64,000 bases of DNA from Paramagnetospirillum marisnigri (GTDB lineage Bacteria > Pseudomonadota > Alphaproteobacteria > Rhodospirillales > Magnetospirillaceae), in contig NZ_LWQT01000044.1 of the NCBI RefSeq assembly GCF_001650715.1, forward strand, positions 124,001-188,000. Reading direction: 5' to 3'. The notes under the pieces were generated by a model. It saw only the letters and a list, made by a program, of their open reading frames with translations, was not told the DNA's origin and searched no databases. The first letter of the stretch is position 1. Each line of letters opens with the position of its first letter. Shown here in pieces: positions 30,527 through 38,923 of the stretch. Made by a program: the position numbers and the translations under genes.

Positions 30527-33125
30527 AATCATCGACTTCACCCAGTGCAAGAAGGCGGACGGCGGAGACCTTCAGTTCCGGAATCTTGGCCATGGGGTCC
30601 AGCACCGGATTGGTCAGCATATTGGCTGCCGCCTCGCCATAGCAGAAGGCCATGAACACCAGCCCGCGCGGCAATCGGGGATCGGGCTTTGCGGCGGCCT
30701 CCACGGCGCCACGTCGGCTTTCCATGCGCAGGCGGCCGCCCTCGGCCACGCCCAGGGCGGCGAGATCATCGGGATTGACGGTGATCTCGGCCTGGGGGCG
30801 CAACTGGTCCAGCACCTCGGAGCGGCGGGTCATGGAGCCGGTATGCCAGTGCTCCAGCACCCGGCCGGTGGTCAGGATGAAGGGGTAGTCGCCATCCACC
30901 GTCTCGGCCGGAGCGATGCCCGAGGCCGGGACCAGCCGCGCCTTGCCGTCTTGGGTGGGAAAGGCGTCGTCGAAGAGGATGGCCTTGCCCTGGGGCGTGG
31001 TGATGCCGCCTTCGCGCTCCAGCCGCTCCCAGGTGATGCCGCCCAGCGAGGGCATGACGGTCGTCATCTCGGCGAAGACCTCGGCCGGGCCGCTGTACCG
31101 CCAGTCCAGGCCGAGGCGCCGCGCCAGTTCCTGGATGATCCACAGGTCCTGGCGGGCGTCGCCGGGCAGGGGCACGGCGGCGCGGCCCATCTGGATATGG
31201 CGGTCGGTATTGGTGAAGCTGCCGGTCTTCTCGGCGAAGGCGGAGGCGGGCAGCACCACATCGGCCAGCATGGCGGTCTCGGTCAGGAAGATGTCCTGGA
31301 CCACCAGATGGTCGAGACCGGCCAGCGCCGCCCGGGCATGGGACAGGTCGGGGTCCGACATGGCGGGATTCTCGCCCATGACATACATGGCGCGCAGCCG
31401 CCCGGCCAGGGCGGCGTCCATCATCTCCACCACCGTCAGGCCGGGGGTGGGGTCGAGGTCCATGCCCCAGGCGGCCTCGAACCGGGCGCGGCGCCCCTCC
31501 TCGCCTACCCGTTGGTAGTCGGGCAGCATCATGGGGATCAGCCCGGCATCCGAGGCGCCTTGCACGTTGTTCTGGCCACGCAGGGGGTGCAGCCCGCTGC
31601 CCTTGCGCCCCACATGGCCGCAGATCAGCGCCAGCGCGATCAGGGCCCGCGAATTGTCGGTGCCGTGGGCGTGCTGCGAGATGCCCATGCCCCACAGGAT
31701 CATGGCGGAACGGGCGGTGGCGAACAGTCGCGCCACCGCGCGGATGGTGTCGGCCTCGATGCCGCAGACCGGAGCCATCACCTCGGGGGCATAGGCCATG
31801 ACATGCTCGGCCAGGGCCTCGAACCCGGTGACGCGCGCCGCCACGAAGTCGGCATCGTAAAGCTTCTCGCAGACGATCACATGCAATATGGCGTTGAGCA
31901 GGGCCACGTCGGTGCCGGACCTGAAGCGCAGGCTGTGCTCGGCGAAACGGTCCAGCGCCTGGCCGCGCGGATCGGCCACCACCAGCTTCGCCCCCTTGCG
32001 CACTGCGTTCTTGATGAAGCTGGCCGCCACCGGATGGTTGGCGGTGGGGTTGGCGCCGATCACGACGATGACCTCGGCATTGGCGACCTCGGCCACCGGG
32101 GCGGTGACGGCGCCCGAACCGATGCCTTCCAGCAGCGCCGTCACCGAGGACGCATGGCACAGCCGGGTGCAGTGATCCACATTATTGGTCTGGAAGCCGG
32201 TGCGCACCAGCTTCTGGAACAGATAGGCCTCCTCGTTGGAGCCCTTGGCCGAGCCCAGGCCCGCTAACGCGGAAGGAGGCCGTTTCAATCCGGCGGCGGC
32301 GAAGTCGAGCGCCTCGTCCCAGCTCGCCTCGCGGAAATGGGTGAAGGGATCGGCCGGGTCCAGCGGCTCCTTGGGCGCGCCGGGTTTGCGGATCAGCGGC
32401 ATGGTCAGGCGGTGGCGGTGGCGGGGATAGTCGAAGCCGAAGCGACCCTTGACGCAGAGCCGCTGCTCGTTGGCCAACCCGTCGCGGCCTTCCGTGCGCA
32501 CGATGGCGCCATCGGCCACATGATAGGTGACCTGGCAGCCGACGCCGCAATAGGGGCAGAGCGAGTCAATCTGGGTGGTTGCCTCGGGTTGGGGCCGGGC
32601 GGGGGCCAGGGCGCCAGTGGGGCAGGCCTGGACACACTCGCCGCAGCCGACGCACGAGCTTTGGCCCAGGGGAAGGCCCTGGTCGAACACGATACGGCTG
32701 GCGGCGCCCCGGCCCTTGATGGCGATGACGTCGTTGCCCTGGACCTGGCGGCAGGCCTGGACGCACAGCCCGCACAGGATGCAGGCCTCCAGCCGCACCG
32801 CCATGGCGGGGTGGCTGAGGTCGGCGGGCGGGGCGGTGACGGGCTCGCCCAACAGATCGAACACCATGCGCCGCGCCCGCTCCACCCGCTCGCCGGCGGT
32901 GACCACCACTATGCCGGGGCTGGGCGGGCGGCGGCACGAGGCGGCCAGGGTCCGCTCGCCCTTGATCTCCACCACGCAGGCGCGGCAATTGGCCTCGGCC
33001 GCAAAACCCTTGCGGTCGGCATGGCAGAGATGGGGAATGGTCCGGCCCAGGCGCTTGGCCACCTGCCAGAGGGTCTCTCCGGCCTTGGCCTCGACCTCGA
33101 CGCCATCCAGGACGAAGCGGGTCAT
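30477..33125 (-). CDS. fdhA: NAD-type formate dehydrogenase, molybdopterin catalytic subunit
   Basis: 882 residues. The N-terminal 2Fe-2S domain has Cys34, 47, 50 and 64 (PHLCHAD, ANCRAC, ASC). Two ferredoxin-type 4Fe-4S clusters have Cys115-125 and 158-168. The molybdopterin domain starts with its own 4Fe-4S motif (LCPYCGVGC with Cys224). The active-site ligand is Cys323 in HCTRLCHASS, so this is a cysteine, not selenocysteine, enzyme. The C-terminal domain binds the dinucleotide cofactor. The architecture is that of FdsA/FdhF. It overlaps fdhB by 4 bases. The final 14 residues come from an intergenic repeat and look non-native. It oxidises formate to CO2, probably reducing NAD+ through FdhB. 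Confidence 0.93.
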   Translation of the reverse strand: MTRFVLDGVEVEAKAGETLWQVAKRLGRTIPHLCHADRKGFAAEANCRACVVEIKGERTLAASCRRPPSPGIVVVTAGERVERARRMVFDLLGEPVTAPPADLSHPAMAVRLEACILCGLCVQACRQVQGNDVIAIKGRGAASRIVFDQGLPLGQSSCVGCGECVQACPTGALAPARPQPEATTQIDSLCPYCGVGCQVTYHVADGAIVRTEGRDGLANEQRLCVKGRFGFDYPRHRHRLTMPLIRKPGAPKEPLDPADPFTHFREASWDEALDFAAAGLKRPPSALAGLGSAKGSNEEAYLFQKLVRTGFQTNNVDHCTRLCHASSVTALLEGIGSGAVTAPVAEVANAEVIVVIGANPTANHPVAASFIKNAVRKGAKLVVADPRGQALDRFAEHSLRFRSGTDVALLNAILHVIVCEKLYDADFVAARVTGFEALAEHVMAYAPEVMAPVCGIEADTIRAVARLFATARSAMILWGMGISQHAHGTDNSRALIALALICGHVGRKGSGLHPLRGQNNVQGASDAGLIPMMLPDYQRVGEEGRRARFEAAWGMDLDPTPGLTVVEMMDAALAGRLRAMYVMGENPAMSDPDLSHARAALAGLDHLVVQDIFLTETAMLADVVLPASAFAEKTGSFTNTDRHIQMGRAAVPLPGDARQDLWIIQELARRLGLDWRYSGPAEVFAEMTTVMPSLGGITWERLEREGGITTPQGKAILFDDAFPTQDGKARLVPASGIAPAETVDGDYPFILTTGRVLEHWHTGSMTRRSEVLDQLRPQAEITVNPDDLAALGVAEGGRLRMESRRGAVEAAAKPDPRLPRGLVFMAFCYGEAAANMLTNPVLDPMAKIPELKVSAVRLLALGEVDDSLSRERERVTRRSRDG

Positions 33126-34645
33126 GACGCGAACTCCGGGAAATGGCGGATCAGGCTTTGCCAGACATTGGGCGCCGCCTGGCCCAGGCCGCAGATGGAG
33201 GCCTCGCGCATCACATGGGCAAGGTCGTCGAGCCGGGCAAGGTCCCAGGCGGGCCGCTCCATTATGTCGGCCGCCCGCACGGTGCCCAGGCGACAGGGCG
33301 TGCACTGGCCGCAGCTTTCATGGGCGAAGAAACGGGCCAGATCACGGGCGATCTGGCGCAGGTCGTCGGCCTGGGAGAACACCACCACCGCCGCCGAGCC
33401 GATGAAGCCGCCATGCTCCTCGATGGCGCCGAAGGCCAGCGGCGGCCGGATATGGGCGGGCAGGAACCCGCCCGAGGCGCCGCCGGGCAGATAGGCGACC
33501 AGATGATGGCCGTCCTCCATGCCGTCGCAATACTCGTCGATCAGTTCGGCGATGGTCAGGCCGTTGGGGGCGATCTTGACGCCGGGTGATCTGACCCGGC
33601 CCGAGACGGAATAGCTGCGCAGGCCGGAATGACCATTGCGGCCCCGGCTGGTGAACAGCCCGGCACCCTCGTCCAGCAGGCGCGACACCCAGTACAGCGT
33701 CTCCACATTGTTGACCAGGGTGGGCCGGCCGAACAGCCCGGCCTCGGCCACATAGGGCGGCCGCTGCCGGGGCAGGCCACGCTTGCCCTCCAGGCTCTCG
33801 ATCAGGGCGGATTCCTCGCCGCAGACATAGGCCCCGGCGCCCCGGCGCAAATGAATGGGGGGCGCGCCTTCGGGCAGCGCCTTGATCCGCTCGGACAGCA
33901 GGGCGTGAAGGTCAGGATATTCGTCGCGCAGATAGAGGTAGATCGCCTCGGCGTCGGTGACCCAGGCGGCCACCAGGGCGCCTTCCAGTACCCGGTCGGG
34001 GGCGGTCTCGATGAAATGGCGGTCCTTGAAGGTGCCGGGCTCGCCCTCGTCGGCATTGACCACCACCAGCCGGGGGCCGGGCAGGGCCGCCACCATCCGC
34101 CATTTGCGGGCGGCGGGGAACCCGGCGCCGCCCATGCCGCGCAGGCCCGAGGCCTCCAACCCGGCCAGGGCCGCCTCGCGGCTCAGGATGCCGTCGACAC
34201 AGCGGCGCCAGACCCGGAAATCATGGGGGATGGGCTGGGGACGGTTGGGAGGCGGCCCGGTCAGGGCGGATCGCACCGCGTCCAGGCTGGCGCCTCTTAC
34301 CGGCACCCGTCCCGCCAGCGCCGCCGGGGCGTGGTCGCACAGGCCGATGCAGGGCGCCTCCTCCACCCGCAGCGACGACTCGCCCATTCCGGTCAGGGCA
34401 GAGTGCAACTGGTCGGCGCCGCGCATACGGCAGGCGGGGCCGCCACAGACCCGCAGGGTGGCCTTGGGGGCGGCCTCGCCCTCCTCCAGCAAGCGGAAAT
34501 GGGCGTAGAAGCTGGCGGTCTCCACCACTTCCGACACGGCCAGCCGGAACTCCGCCGCCAGTTCGGCCAAGTCGCGGTGATATAGGCCGCCATGGCGGTC
34601 CTGCAGCCGGTGCAGATGTTCGATCAGGAGGTGGCGGGGCGGCAT
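33122..34645 (-). CDS. fdhB: Formate dehydrogenase beta/gamma fusion (NuoE-NuoF-like)
   Basis: 507 residues. The N-terminal 140 are a NuoE/FdsG-like thioredoxin-fold domain with 2Fe-2S cysteines C67, C72, C99 and C103 (LRVCGGPACRM, APCIGLCDHA). The rest is NuoF/FdsB-like: FMN/NADH motifs LRGMGGAGFPAARKW and NADEGEPGTFKDRH, and the 4Fe-4S motif ESCGQCTPCRLGT with a later Cys in ICGLG. Electron path: formate site in FdhA, iron-sulfur chain, FMN, NAD+. In Rhodobacter and Ralstonia FdsG and FdsB are separate proteins; here they are one chain, and no FdsC or FdsD gene follows. A palindromic BoxR-type operator lies 19 bp before the ATG. Confidence 0.93.
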   Translation of the reverse strand: MPPRHLLIEHLHRLQDRHGGLYHRDLAELAAEFRLAVSEVVETASFYAHFRLLEEGEAAPKATLRVCGGPACRMRGADQLHSALTGMGESSLRVEEAPCIGLCDHAPAALAGRVPVRGASLDAVRSALTGPPPNRPQPIPHDFRVWRRCVDGILSREAALAGLEASGLRGMGGAGFPAARKWRMVAALPGPRLVVVNADEGEPGTFKDRHFIETAPDRVLEGALVAAWVTDAEAIYLYLRDEYPDLHALLSERIKALPEGAPPIHLRRGAGAYVCGEESALIESLEGKRGLPRQRPPYVAEAGLFGRPTLVNNVETLYWVSRLLDEGAGLFTSRGRNGHSGLRSYSVSGRVRSPGVKIAPNGLTIAELIDEYCDGMEDGHHLVAYLPGGASGGFLPAHIRPPLAFGAIEEHGGFIGSAAVVVFSQADDLRQIARDLARFFAHESCGQCTPCRLGTVRAADIMERPAWDLARLDDLAHVMREASICGLGQAAPNVWQSLIRHFPEFAS

Positions 34646-34663
34646 GACGTCTCCGATAGGCTT

Positions 34664-34683
34664 TCATGCATTATAATGCATGA
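34664..34683. promoter_or_regulatory. BoxR/BzdR-type operator upstream of formate dehydrogenase
   Basis: A perfect 20-bp palindrome with core TGCATTATAATGCA, that is TGCA-N6-TGCA, lies between the boxR stop and the fdhB ATG. TTATAA inside it could serve as a -10 element, so bound regulator would block the promoter. The same core with one change lies at 30337-30350. Confidence 0.8.
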
Positions 34684-34706
34684 CTGGATCGGGAGCGGTA
34701 GGAAAA

Positions 34707-35579
34707 TCACAAGCCCAGATGGGGGGCGGTCAGGCGCGACAGTTCTTCCAGGCTTTGTTCCACCGTCTTGCCCGAGGTGTTGAGGACCGCGTCGGCGCGG
34801 CCATAGAGATGGCGTCGCGCCTCCAGGATGGATTTGAGGTCTTCCATGGCGGCCTGGCCTTGGCCCTCGATGGGGCGCAGGTCGCCCTGGCCCATGACCC
34901 GGTGCATGTGCTCCTCGGGGGTGGCCTGGACCCAGACGGTGAAGCAGGATTGCAGCAGCAGGTCATAGGTCTGGGACTCTGACACCAGCGAGCCGCCCGA
35001 TTCCAGCACCAAGCTGGCATGGCTTTCGATGGTGGCGTCCAGGGCGCTGTATTCCAGCTTGCGATAGCCCTTCTGGCCCATGGACAGCAGGATTTCTGTC
35101 ATGTCCATGCCCGCGATCTGCTCGATCACCGAGGTGACGCGGACGAAGGGCACGCCGTAGCGCTCCGCCAGCTTTTCGCCCAGCGTGGTCTTGCCGGCGC
35201 CGCGCAGGCCCACCAGGGCGACCCGGCGCGACAGCTTGATGCCGCGCTTGAAGCTTTGGCGCAGCAAGACATAGGCCTCGGACTGCTGGTCCGGCGTCAA
35301 TGTGTCGAGGAATTTGCGGGCCAGGATCAGATCGGGGTTCTGGTCCTCGGCCTCGGCTTCGATCAGTTCGGTGATGGGCAGGTCCATGGCCTGGGCCAAC
35401 AGCCACAGGATATTATAGCTGACATTGGCCTGGCCGCCTTCCAACTGGGCGAGATAGCGCTCGGAAATACCCGCATGCTGGGACAAATCCTTGCGCGACA
35501 TGCCGCGCCGGGCGCGAAACCGCCGGACCCGGTCCCCCAGCCGCCTGGCCATGGCCACGAATTCCGCCTGATCTCCCAT
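34707..35579 (-). CDS. boxR: BoxR/BzdR-like regulator: HTH plus shikimate-kinase-like domain
   Basis: 290 residues. The N-terminal XRE-type helix-turn-helix (about 10-75, KDLSQHAGISERYLAQLEGG) is followed by a linker. The C-terminal shikimate-kinase-like domain (about 120-290) has the P-loop LVGLRGAGKTTLGEKLAERY. This two-domain layout is the hallmark of BzdR/BoxR, repressors of anaerobic and aerobic benzoyl-CoA pathways whose effector is benzoyl-CoA. ATG 35579 is preferred. It is transcribed toward the formate dehydrogenase operon, and TGCA-N6-TGCA operators flank that operon and the boxD unit. BoxR is chosen over BzdR only because of the linked boxD and DUF4863. Confidence 0.87.
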   Translation of the reverse strand: MGDQAEFVAMARRLGDRVRRFRARRGMSRKDLSQHAGISERYLAQLEGGQANVSYNILWLLAQAMDLPITELIEAEAEDQNPDLILARKFLDTLTPDQQSEAYVLLRQSFKRGIKLSRRVALVGLRGAGKTTLGEKLAERYGVPFVRVTSVIEQIAGMDMTEILLSMGQKGYRKLEYSALDATIESHASLVLESGGSLVSESQTYDLLLQSCFTVWVQATPEEHMHRVMGQGDLRPIEGQGQAAMEDLKSILEARRHLYGRADAVLNTSGKTVEQSLEELSRLTAPHLGL

Positions 35580-35646
35580 GCCCCGATTCTCTGGCCCTTG
35601 ATGCTGGGAATAATGAAGCATGGTTCTGGCTGTCTGACCAGTGTCG

Positions 35647-35660
35647 TGCATAATAGATCA
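35647..35660. promoter_or_regulatory. Possible degenerate BoxR half-site upstream of boxR
   Basis: TGCA-TAATAG-ATCA keeps one TGCA half and the 6-base spacing; the second half is ATCA. It lies 68 bp before the boxR ATG and just before the divergent response-regulator gene. It could support autoregulation. Weak evidence. Confidence 0.35.
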
Positions 35661-35679
35661 TGAGAGTAGGGGAGCGGAC

Positions 35680-36843
35680 GTGACGCGGGACAGCACCGAT
35701 TTTTCCACCTGCTGCGCTTTGCTGGTGGAAGACAGCATCATCAACCAGCAACTGATCCGCGCCATGCTGGACGCCATGGGAATCGGCCGCGTCGAGGTCG
35801 CCACCAACGGACTGGAGGGGCTGGACATGGCCGCCAGCCTGCGTCCCGACATCATCATCCTGGATATCATGATGCCCAAATTGGATGGGTTCGGCTTTCT
35901 GGAGCGCTTCCGCGCCGACCCGGCCAATGACGATACGCCGGTGATCGTGACCACCGCCTTGGGCGAACAGCCGGAACGGGTGCGGGCCTTTGACCTTGGC
36001 GCCGCCGACTATGTGGTCAAACCCATCGACCGGCGCGAATTCACCGCCCGGGTATCGGTCCATCTGCGCTCCCGCTTGTTGGTGGGGCGCCTGAGCCGCT
36101 ATCGCGACCGGCTGGGGCGCGACTTGTCGGCGGCGCGGGACATGCAACTGGCCCTGCTGCCGGGGCCCGAGCGGGTCAAGGCGGTGGAAGCGGCCTATGG
36201 CGTGCGGCTGGCCTCGGTGTTTCGCAGCTCGGATGAACTTGGGGGCGACCTGTGGGACGTCATCGCCCTCGGTCCCCAGGCCTTCGCCGTCTATCTGGTG
36301 GATTTCACCGGCCATGGCGTGGCGGCCGCCATCAATACCTTTCGCCTGCATGTGATGATGGCGCGCAAGCAGGACCTCTTGACCGACCCGGCTGCCTTGC
36401 TGGAACGGGTCAACCAGACCCTGCTGGGCGTGCTGCGCCGTGGGCAGTTCGCCGCCATGGTCCATGCGGTGTTCCACATGGAGCGCGGCGTGGTCGAGGT
36501 CGCCATGGCCGCGGCGCCGGGGCCGATCCACCGCGACCCGACCGGCTTGGTCCGGCTGATCAGCGAGTCCTCCCATCCCCTGGGGCTGGTGCCCGAGGCC
36601 CGCTATCGCTCGCTCGAGCTGCCGTTTGCTCCCGGCCACGGCCTGTTGCTGCACAGTGACGGATTGATCGAGGCGGCGGATGCCGATGGCAACCTGTTCG
36701 GCGACGAGGGGGCACGGCGGCTGGCGGCGGGATATTCCGGCGACCTGGAGGCCGAGATCGAGGCGTTGATGCGCGCCGGTTGGCGCTTCGACGATGACCT
36801 GTCCATGGTCTGGGTGGAGAGGGTCGGAGACCCTCCCCCATAA
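35680..36843 (+). CDS. Response regulator with SpoIIE/PP2C phosphatase output
   Basis: 387 residues. The receiver (about 12-125) has Asp in IIILDIMMPKLDGFG and Lys in YVVKPIDRREF. A short linker helix follows, then a PP2C/RsbU-type Ser/Thr phosphatase domain (about 165-385) with metal-binding DELGGDLWD, DFTGHGVAAA and the final HSDGLIEAADADGN and DDLSMVWVE motifs. Such proteins dephosphorylate anti-sigma-factor antagonists. The GTG start at 35680 has an AGGGGAG site. It is divergent from boxR and shares a 100-bp promoter region. No anti-sigma gene is adjacent, so the partner is unknown. Confidence 0.88.
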   Translation: MTRDSTDFSTCCALLVEDSIINQQLIRAMLDAMGIGRVEVATNGLEGLDMAASLRPDIIILDIMMPKLDGFGFLERFRADPANDDTPVIVTTALGEQPERVRAFDLGAADYVVKPIDRREFTARVSVHLRSRLLVGRLSRYRDRLGRDLSAARDMQLALLPGPERVKAVEAAYGVRLASVFRSSDELGGDLWDVIALGPQAFAVYLVDFTGHGVAAAINTFRLHVMMARKQDLLTDPAALLERVNQTLLGVLRRGQFAAMVHAVFHMERGVVEVAMAAAPGPIHRDPTGLVRLISESSHPLGLVPEARYRSLELPFAPGHGLLLHSDGLIEAADADGNLFGDEGARRLAAGYSGDLEAEIEALMRAGWRFDDDLSMVWVERVGDPPP

Positions 36844-36844
36844 G

Positions 36845-37450
36845 TCAGGGCACCAGCACCCGGTCGGCCACCCATTTGATGCCGTCCATATCGGCGGCGA
36901 AGGCCATGGCCCGGACCACGTCGTCGCGAGAGGTGGAGCTGCCCATCAATGTGGCGGCGCCGTTGATCACGCGGACCACATAGGCGCCGGTGATGTCGGA
37001 TTGGCCCAGCAGCCCGGCATAGATTTTCTGTTCGCGCGCCACATCGGGCACGAAGGCGGGCGAGGCCGGATTCTCGTCCAGCACCAGATCGTTGAACACG
37101 GTGGCGACACCGGGAATGCCCTTGGCCAGTTGCTCGGCCCGGCGCAGCTGTTCCGGCTTGGCGACTGCGCCCGCCAGCAGCACGCGGCCGTCCCAGGCCA
37201 GGGCCGACACGCCCTTGAATGCCGTGGCGTCGTTCTGGCGCAGCGCGCTCAGCACGGCGCGGCCCACCGAGTCATCCTGGTTGCGTTCGGCCCGTGGCCG
37301 CGCCACCCGGCCGGAGGAATCGGTCTTCAGCGTGACGGCCGTGGTCGGCGATGGCCGCCCGGGATCGGAGGCGCCGCAGCCGCCCAGCATCAGGGCGGCC
37401 ACGAGGACGGCCAGGGGGGCGGTCAGTCTAGCGGGCTTGCTCGGGGTCAT
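36845..37450 (-). CDS. BON-domain lipoprotein
   Basis: 201 residues with a lipoprotein signal (LAVLVAALMLGGCGAS; lipobox LGGC, Cys25). Two BON domains follow (about 62-125 with VSALAWDGRVLLAGAVAKPE, and about 130-200 with YVVRVINGAATLMGSS and GIKWVADRVLVP). OsmY/DolP-type BON proteins bind phospholipids and support outer-membrane integrity. It is the last gene of a minus-strand operon after a VTT membrane protein (23-bp overlap), a glycosyltransferase and accA. This suggests an envelope-lipid role. Confidence 0.88.
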   Translation of the reverse strand: MTPSKPARLTAPLAVLVAALMLGGCGASDPGRPSPTTAVTLKTDSSGRVARPRAERNQDDSVGRAVLSALRQNDATAFKGVSALAWDGRVLLAGAVAKPEQLRRAEQLAKGIPGVATVFNDLVLDENPASPAFVPDVAREQKIYAGLLGQSDITGAYVVRVINGAATLMGSSTSRDDVVRAMAFAADMDGIKWVADRVLVP

Positions 37451-38171
37451 CGTCGCCAGTCTCGTCCAGGGCTGCTTCGGTTGCCGAATCCAGGTGCCGA
37501 CCGTGGCGATAGCGCCGAAACAGCCAGACGCCGATCACCCCGGAGGCCACGAACAATACCACGCTGGCGCCGATGCGAAAGACCGGATCCACCGAGATGC
37601 CGCTGCCCAGCAGGGCGAAGACCACGGTCTGGGGCAGGTATCCCAACAGCGAGCCGACAAAGAAGGGCAGGGCCAGCACGCCCGAGACTCCCGCGGCCAG
37701 ATTGGTCAGCAGGTTGCTGCCCACCGGCAACAGCCGCATCAACAGGGTCATGGACAGGGTATTGCCCGCCAGGAAGGCGTCGATGCGACGGATGCGGTCG
37801 GGAAAGCGGGCGGTGACGAAATCGCGGCCCATGAACCGGGCGTAGAAGAAGGCGGTGACGCAGCCCGCCAGCGAGGCCAGGCTGGCCCAGACCAGACCTT
37901 CCGCGAAGCCGAAGGCATAGCCCGCCAGAAAGCACACCGCCTGGCGCGGCAGGCCGATGGCAATGAAGACGCCGCCCACCAGCACGAACAGGGCGTCGCC
38001 GCGCACCCCCTGGCCGCGAATTTCGGCATCGACCCAGTGGGTGTCCAGGGCTTCCTTGAAGCCCATGGCGTCGATCAGGAAGCCGATGGCGGCAAAGGTG
38101 ACGATCAGCACCATGCCGCGCGCCAGGGCGCGGGGATTGAGCAGCGGGTGGGACGGCCGGGACGGGGTCAC
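37428..38171 (-). CDS. VTT-domain (DedA/TVP38-like) membrane protein
   Basis: 247 residues from a GTG that overlaps the glycosyltransferase stop (GTGA). Several membrane segments flank the conserved VTT core: GGVFIAIGLPRQAVCFLAGY with FGFAEGLVWASLASLAGCVT, then FMGRDFVTARFP and LLPVGSNLLTNLAAGVSGV. The last segment is followed by a charged tail (RRYRHGRHLDS). VTT proteins are lipid scramblases/flippases; bacterial members are linked to undecaprenyl-phosphate and phospholipid flipping. Between a polyprenyl-type glycosyltransferase and an envelope lipoprotein, a flippase role is plausible. Confidence 0.85.
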   Translation of the reverse strand: MTPSRPSHPLLNPRALARGMVLIVTFAAIGFLIDAMGFKEALDTHWVDAEIRGQGVRGDALFVLVGGVFIAIGLPRQAVCFLAGYAFGFAEGLVWASLASLAGCVTAFFYARFMGRDFVTARFPDRIRRIDAFLAGNTLSMTLLMRLLPVGSNLLTNLAAGVSGVLALPFFVGSLLGYLPQTVVFALLGSGISVDPVFRIGASVVLFVASGVIGVWLFRRYRHGRHLDSATEAALDETGDDDPEQAR

Positions 38172-38923
38172 TCCCGGATCTCGACCACCGGATTGCTGGC
38201 GCGGCGGATCAGCCACATCACCCCGAACAGGTCGACGATGCCGACCCACAGGCGGTTCCAGACACCGTATTTCGAGGTGCCGCGCTCGCGCGGGCGGTGG
38301 TTGACCTTGACCGTGCGCACCGATCCGCCCGCCCGGATCACCAGGGCGGCCATGAAGCGGTGCATGTGGTTGAAGCGGGGCAGGTCCAGGAACAGGGCGC
38401 GCGGCAGCAGCTTGATGCCGCTGCCGGAATCGGGAATGCCGTCGCGCAGCAGCCTGGAGCGCACGGTATTGGCCACCTTGGACGACAGGCGGCGCAGGCC
38501 GTTGTCGCGGCGGGCGGCGCGCCAGCCGGTGATCATCAGGCCGGGGCGGATCGCATCGGGGGCGGCGCGCCAGCTTTCCAGCATGGCGGGCAGATCGGCG
38601 GGATCGTTCTGGCCGTCGCCGTCCAGGGTGGCGATGAGATGGCCGCGGGAATGGCGGACGCCCGTGGCCACCGCCTGGCTCTGGCCGCAACTGACATGGT
38701 GGCGGACCACCCGCAGGCGGGGATGGATCAGGCGGGCCTGATCCAGCACGGCGGCGGTGGCGTCGTCGGAGCCGTCATCCACATAGACGACCTCGAACAG
38801 CACCTTGCCCTGCAGCGCCACATGGATTTCCTCCAGCAGCGGCAGGATGTTCTCGGCCTCGTTCTTGACCGGCACCACCACCGAAAGCTCGGGGGCCATG
38901 TCGGTGGTGGCAAGGCCGGTCAC
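38168..38923 (-). CDS. Family 2 glycosyltransferase (DPM1/ArnC-like)
   Basis: 251 residues. GT-A fold motifs are [14 protein letters not shown] at the N terminus, [15 protein letters not shown], then [17 protein letters not shown] with the DxD-type metal site, and [14 protein letters not shown] further on. No C-terminal membrane helices of the GtrB kind are evident. Homologues move a sugar from a nucleotide donor to a polyprenyl phosphate. The GTG at 38923 overlaps the accA stop by 4 bases; an ATG at 38899 is the alternative. It is followed by a VTT-type membrane protein, a plausible flipping partner. Confidence 0.85.
   Translation of the reverse strand: MTGLATTDMAPELSVVVPVKNEAENILPLLEEIHVALQGKVLFEVVYVDDGSDDATAAVLDQARLIHPRLRVVRHHVSCGQSQAVATGVRHSRGHLIATLDGDGQNDPADLPAMLESWRAAPDAIRPGLMITGWRAARRDNGLRRLSSKVANTVRSRLLRDGIPDSGSGIKLLPRALFLDLPRFNHMHRFMAALVIRAGGSVRTVKVNHRPRERGTSKYGVWNRLWVGIVDLFGVMWLIRRASNPVVEIRE

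Noticed and set aside
30477-33125. Possible selenocysteine formate dehydrogenase
   Set aside because: The active-site codon encodes Cys (RLCHASS) and the frame has no in-frame TGA.
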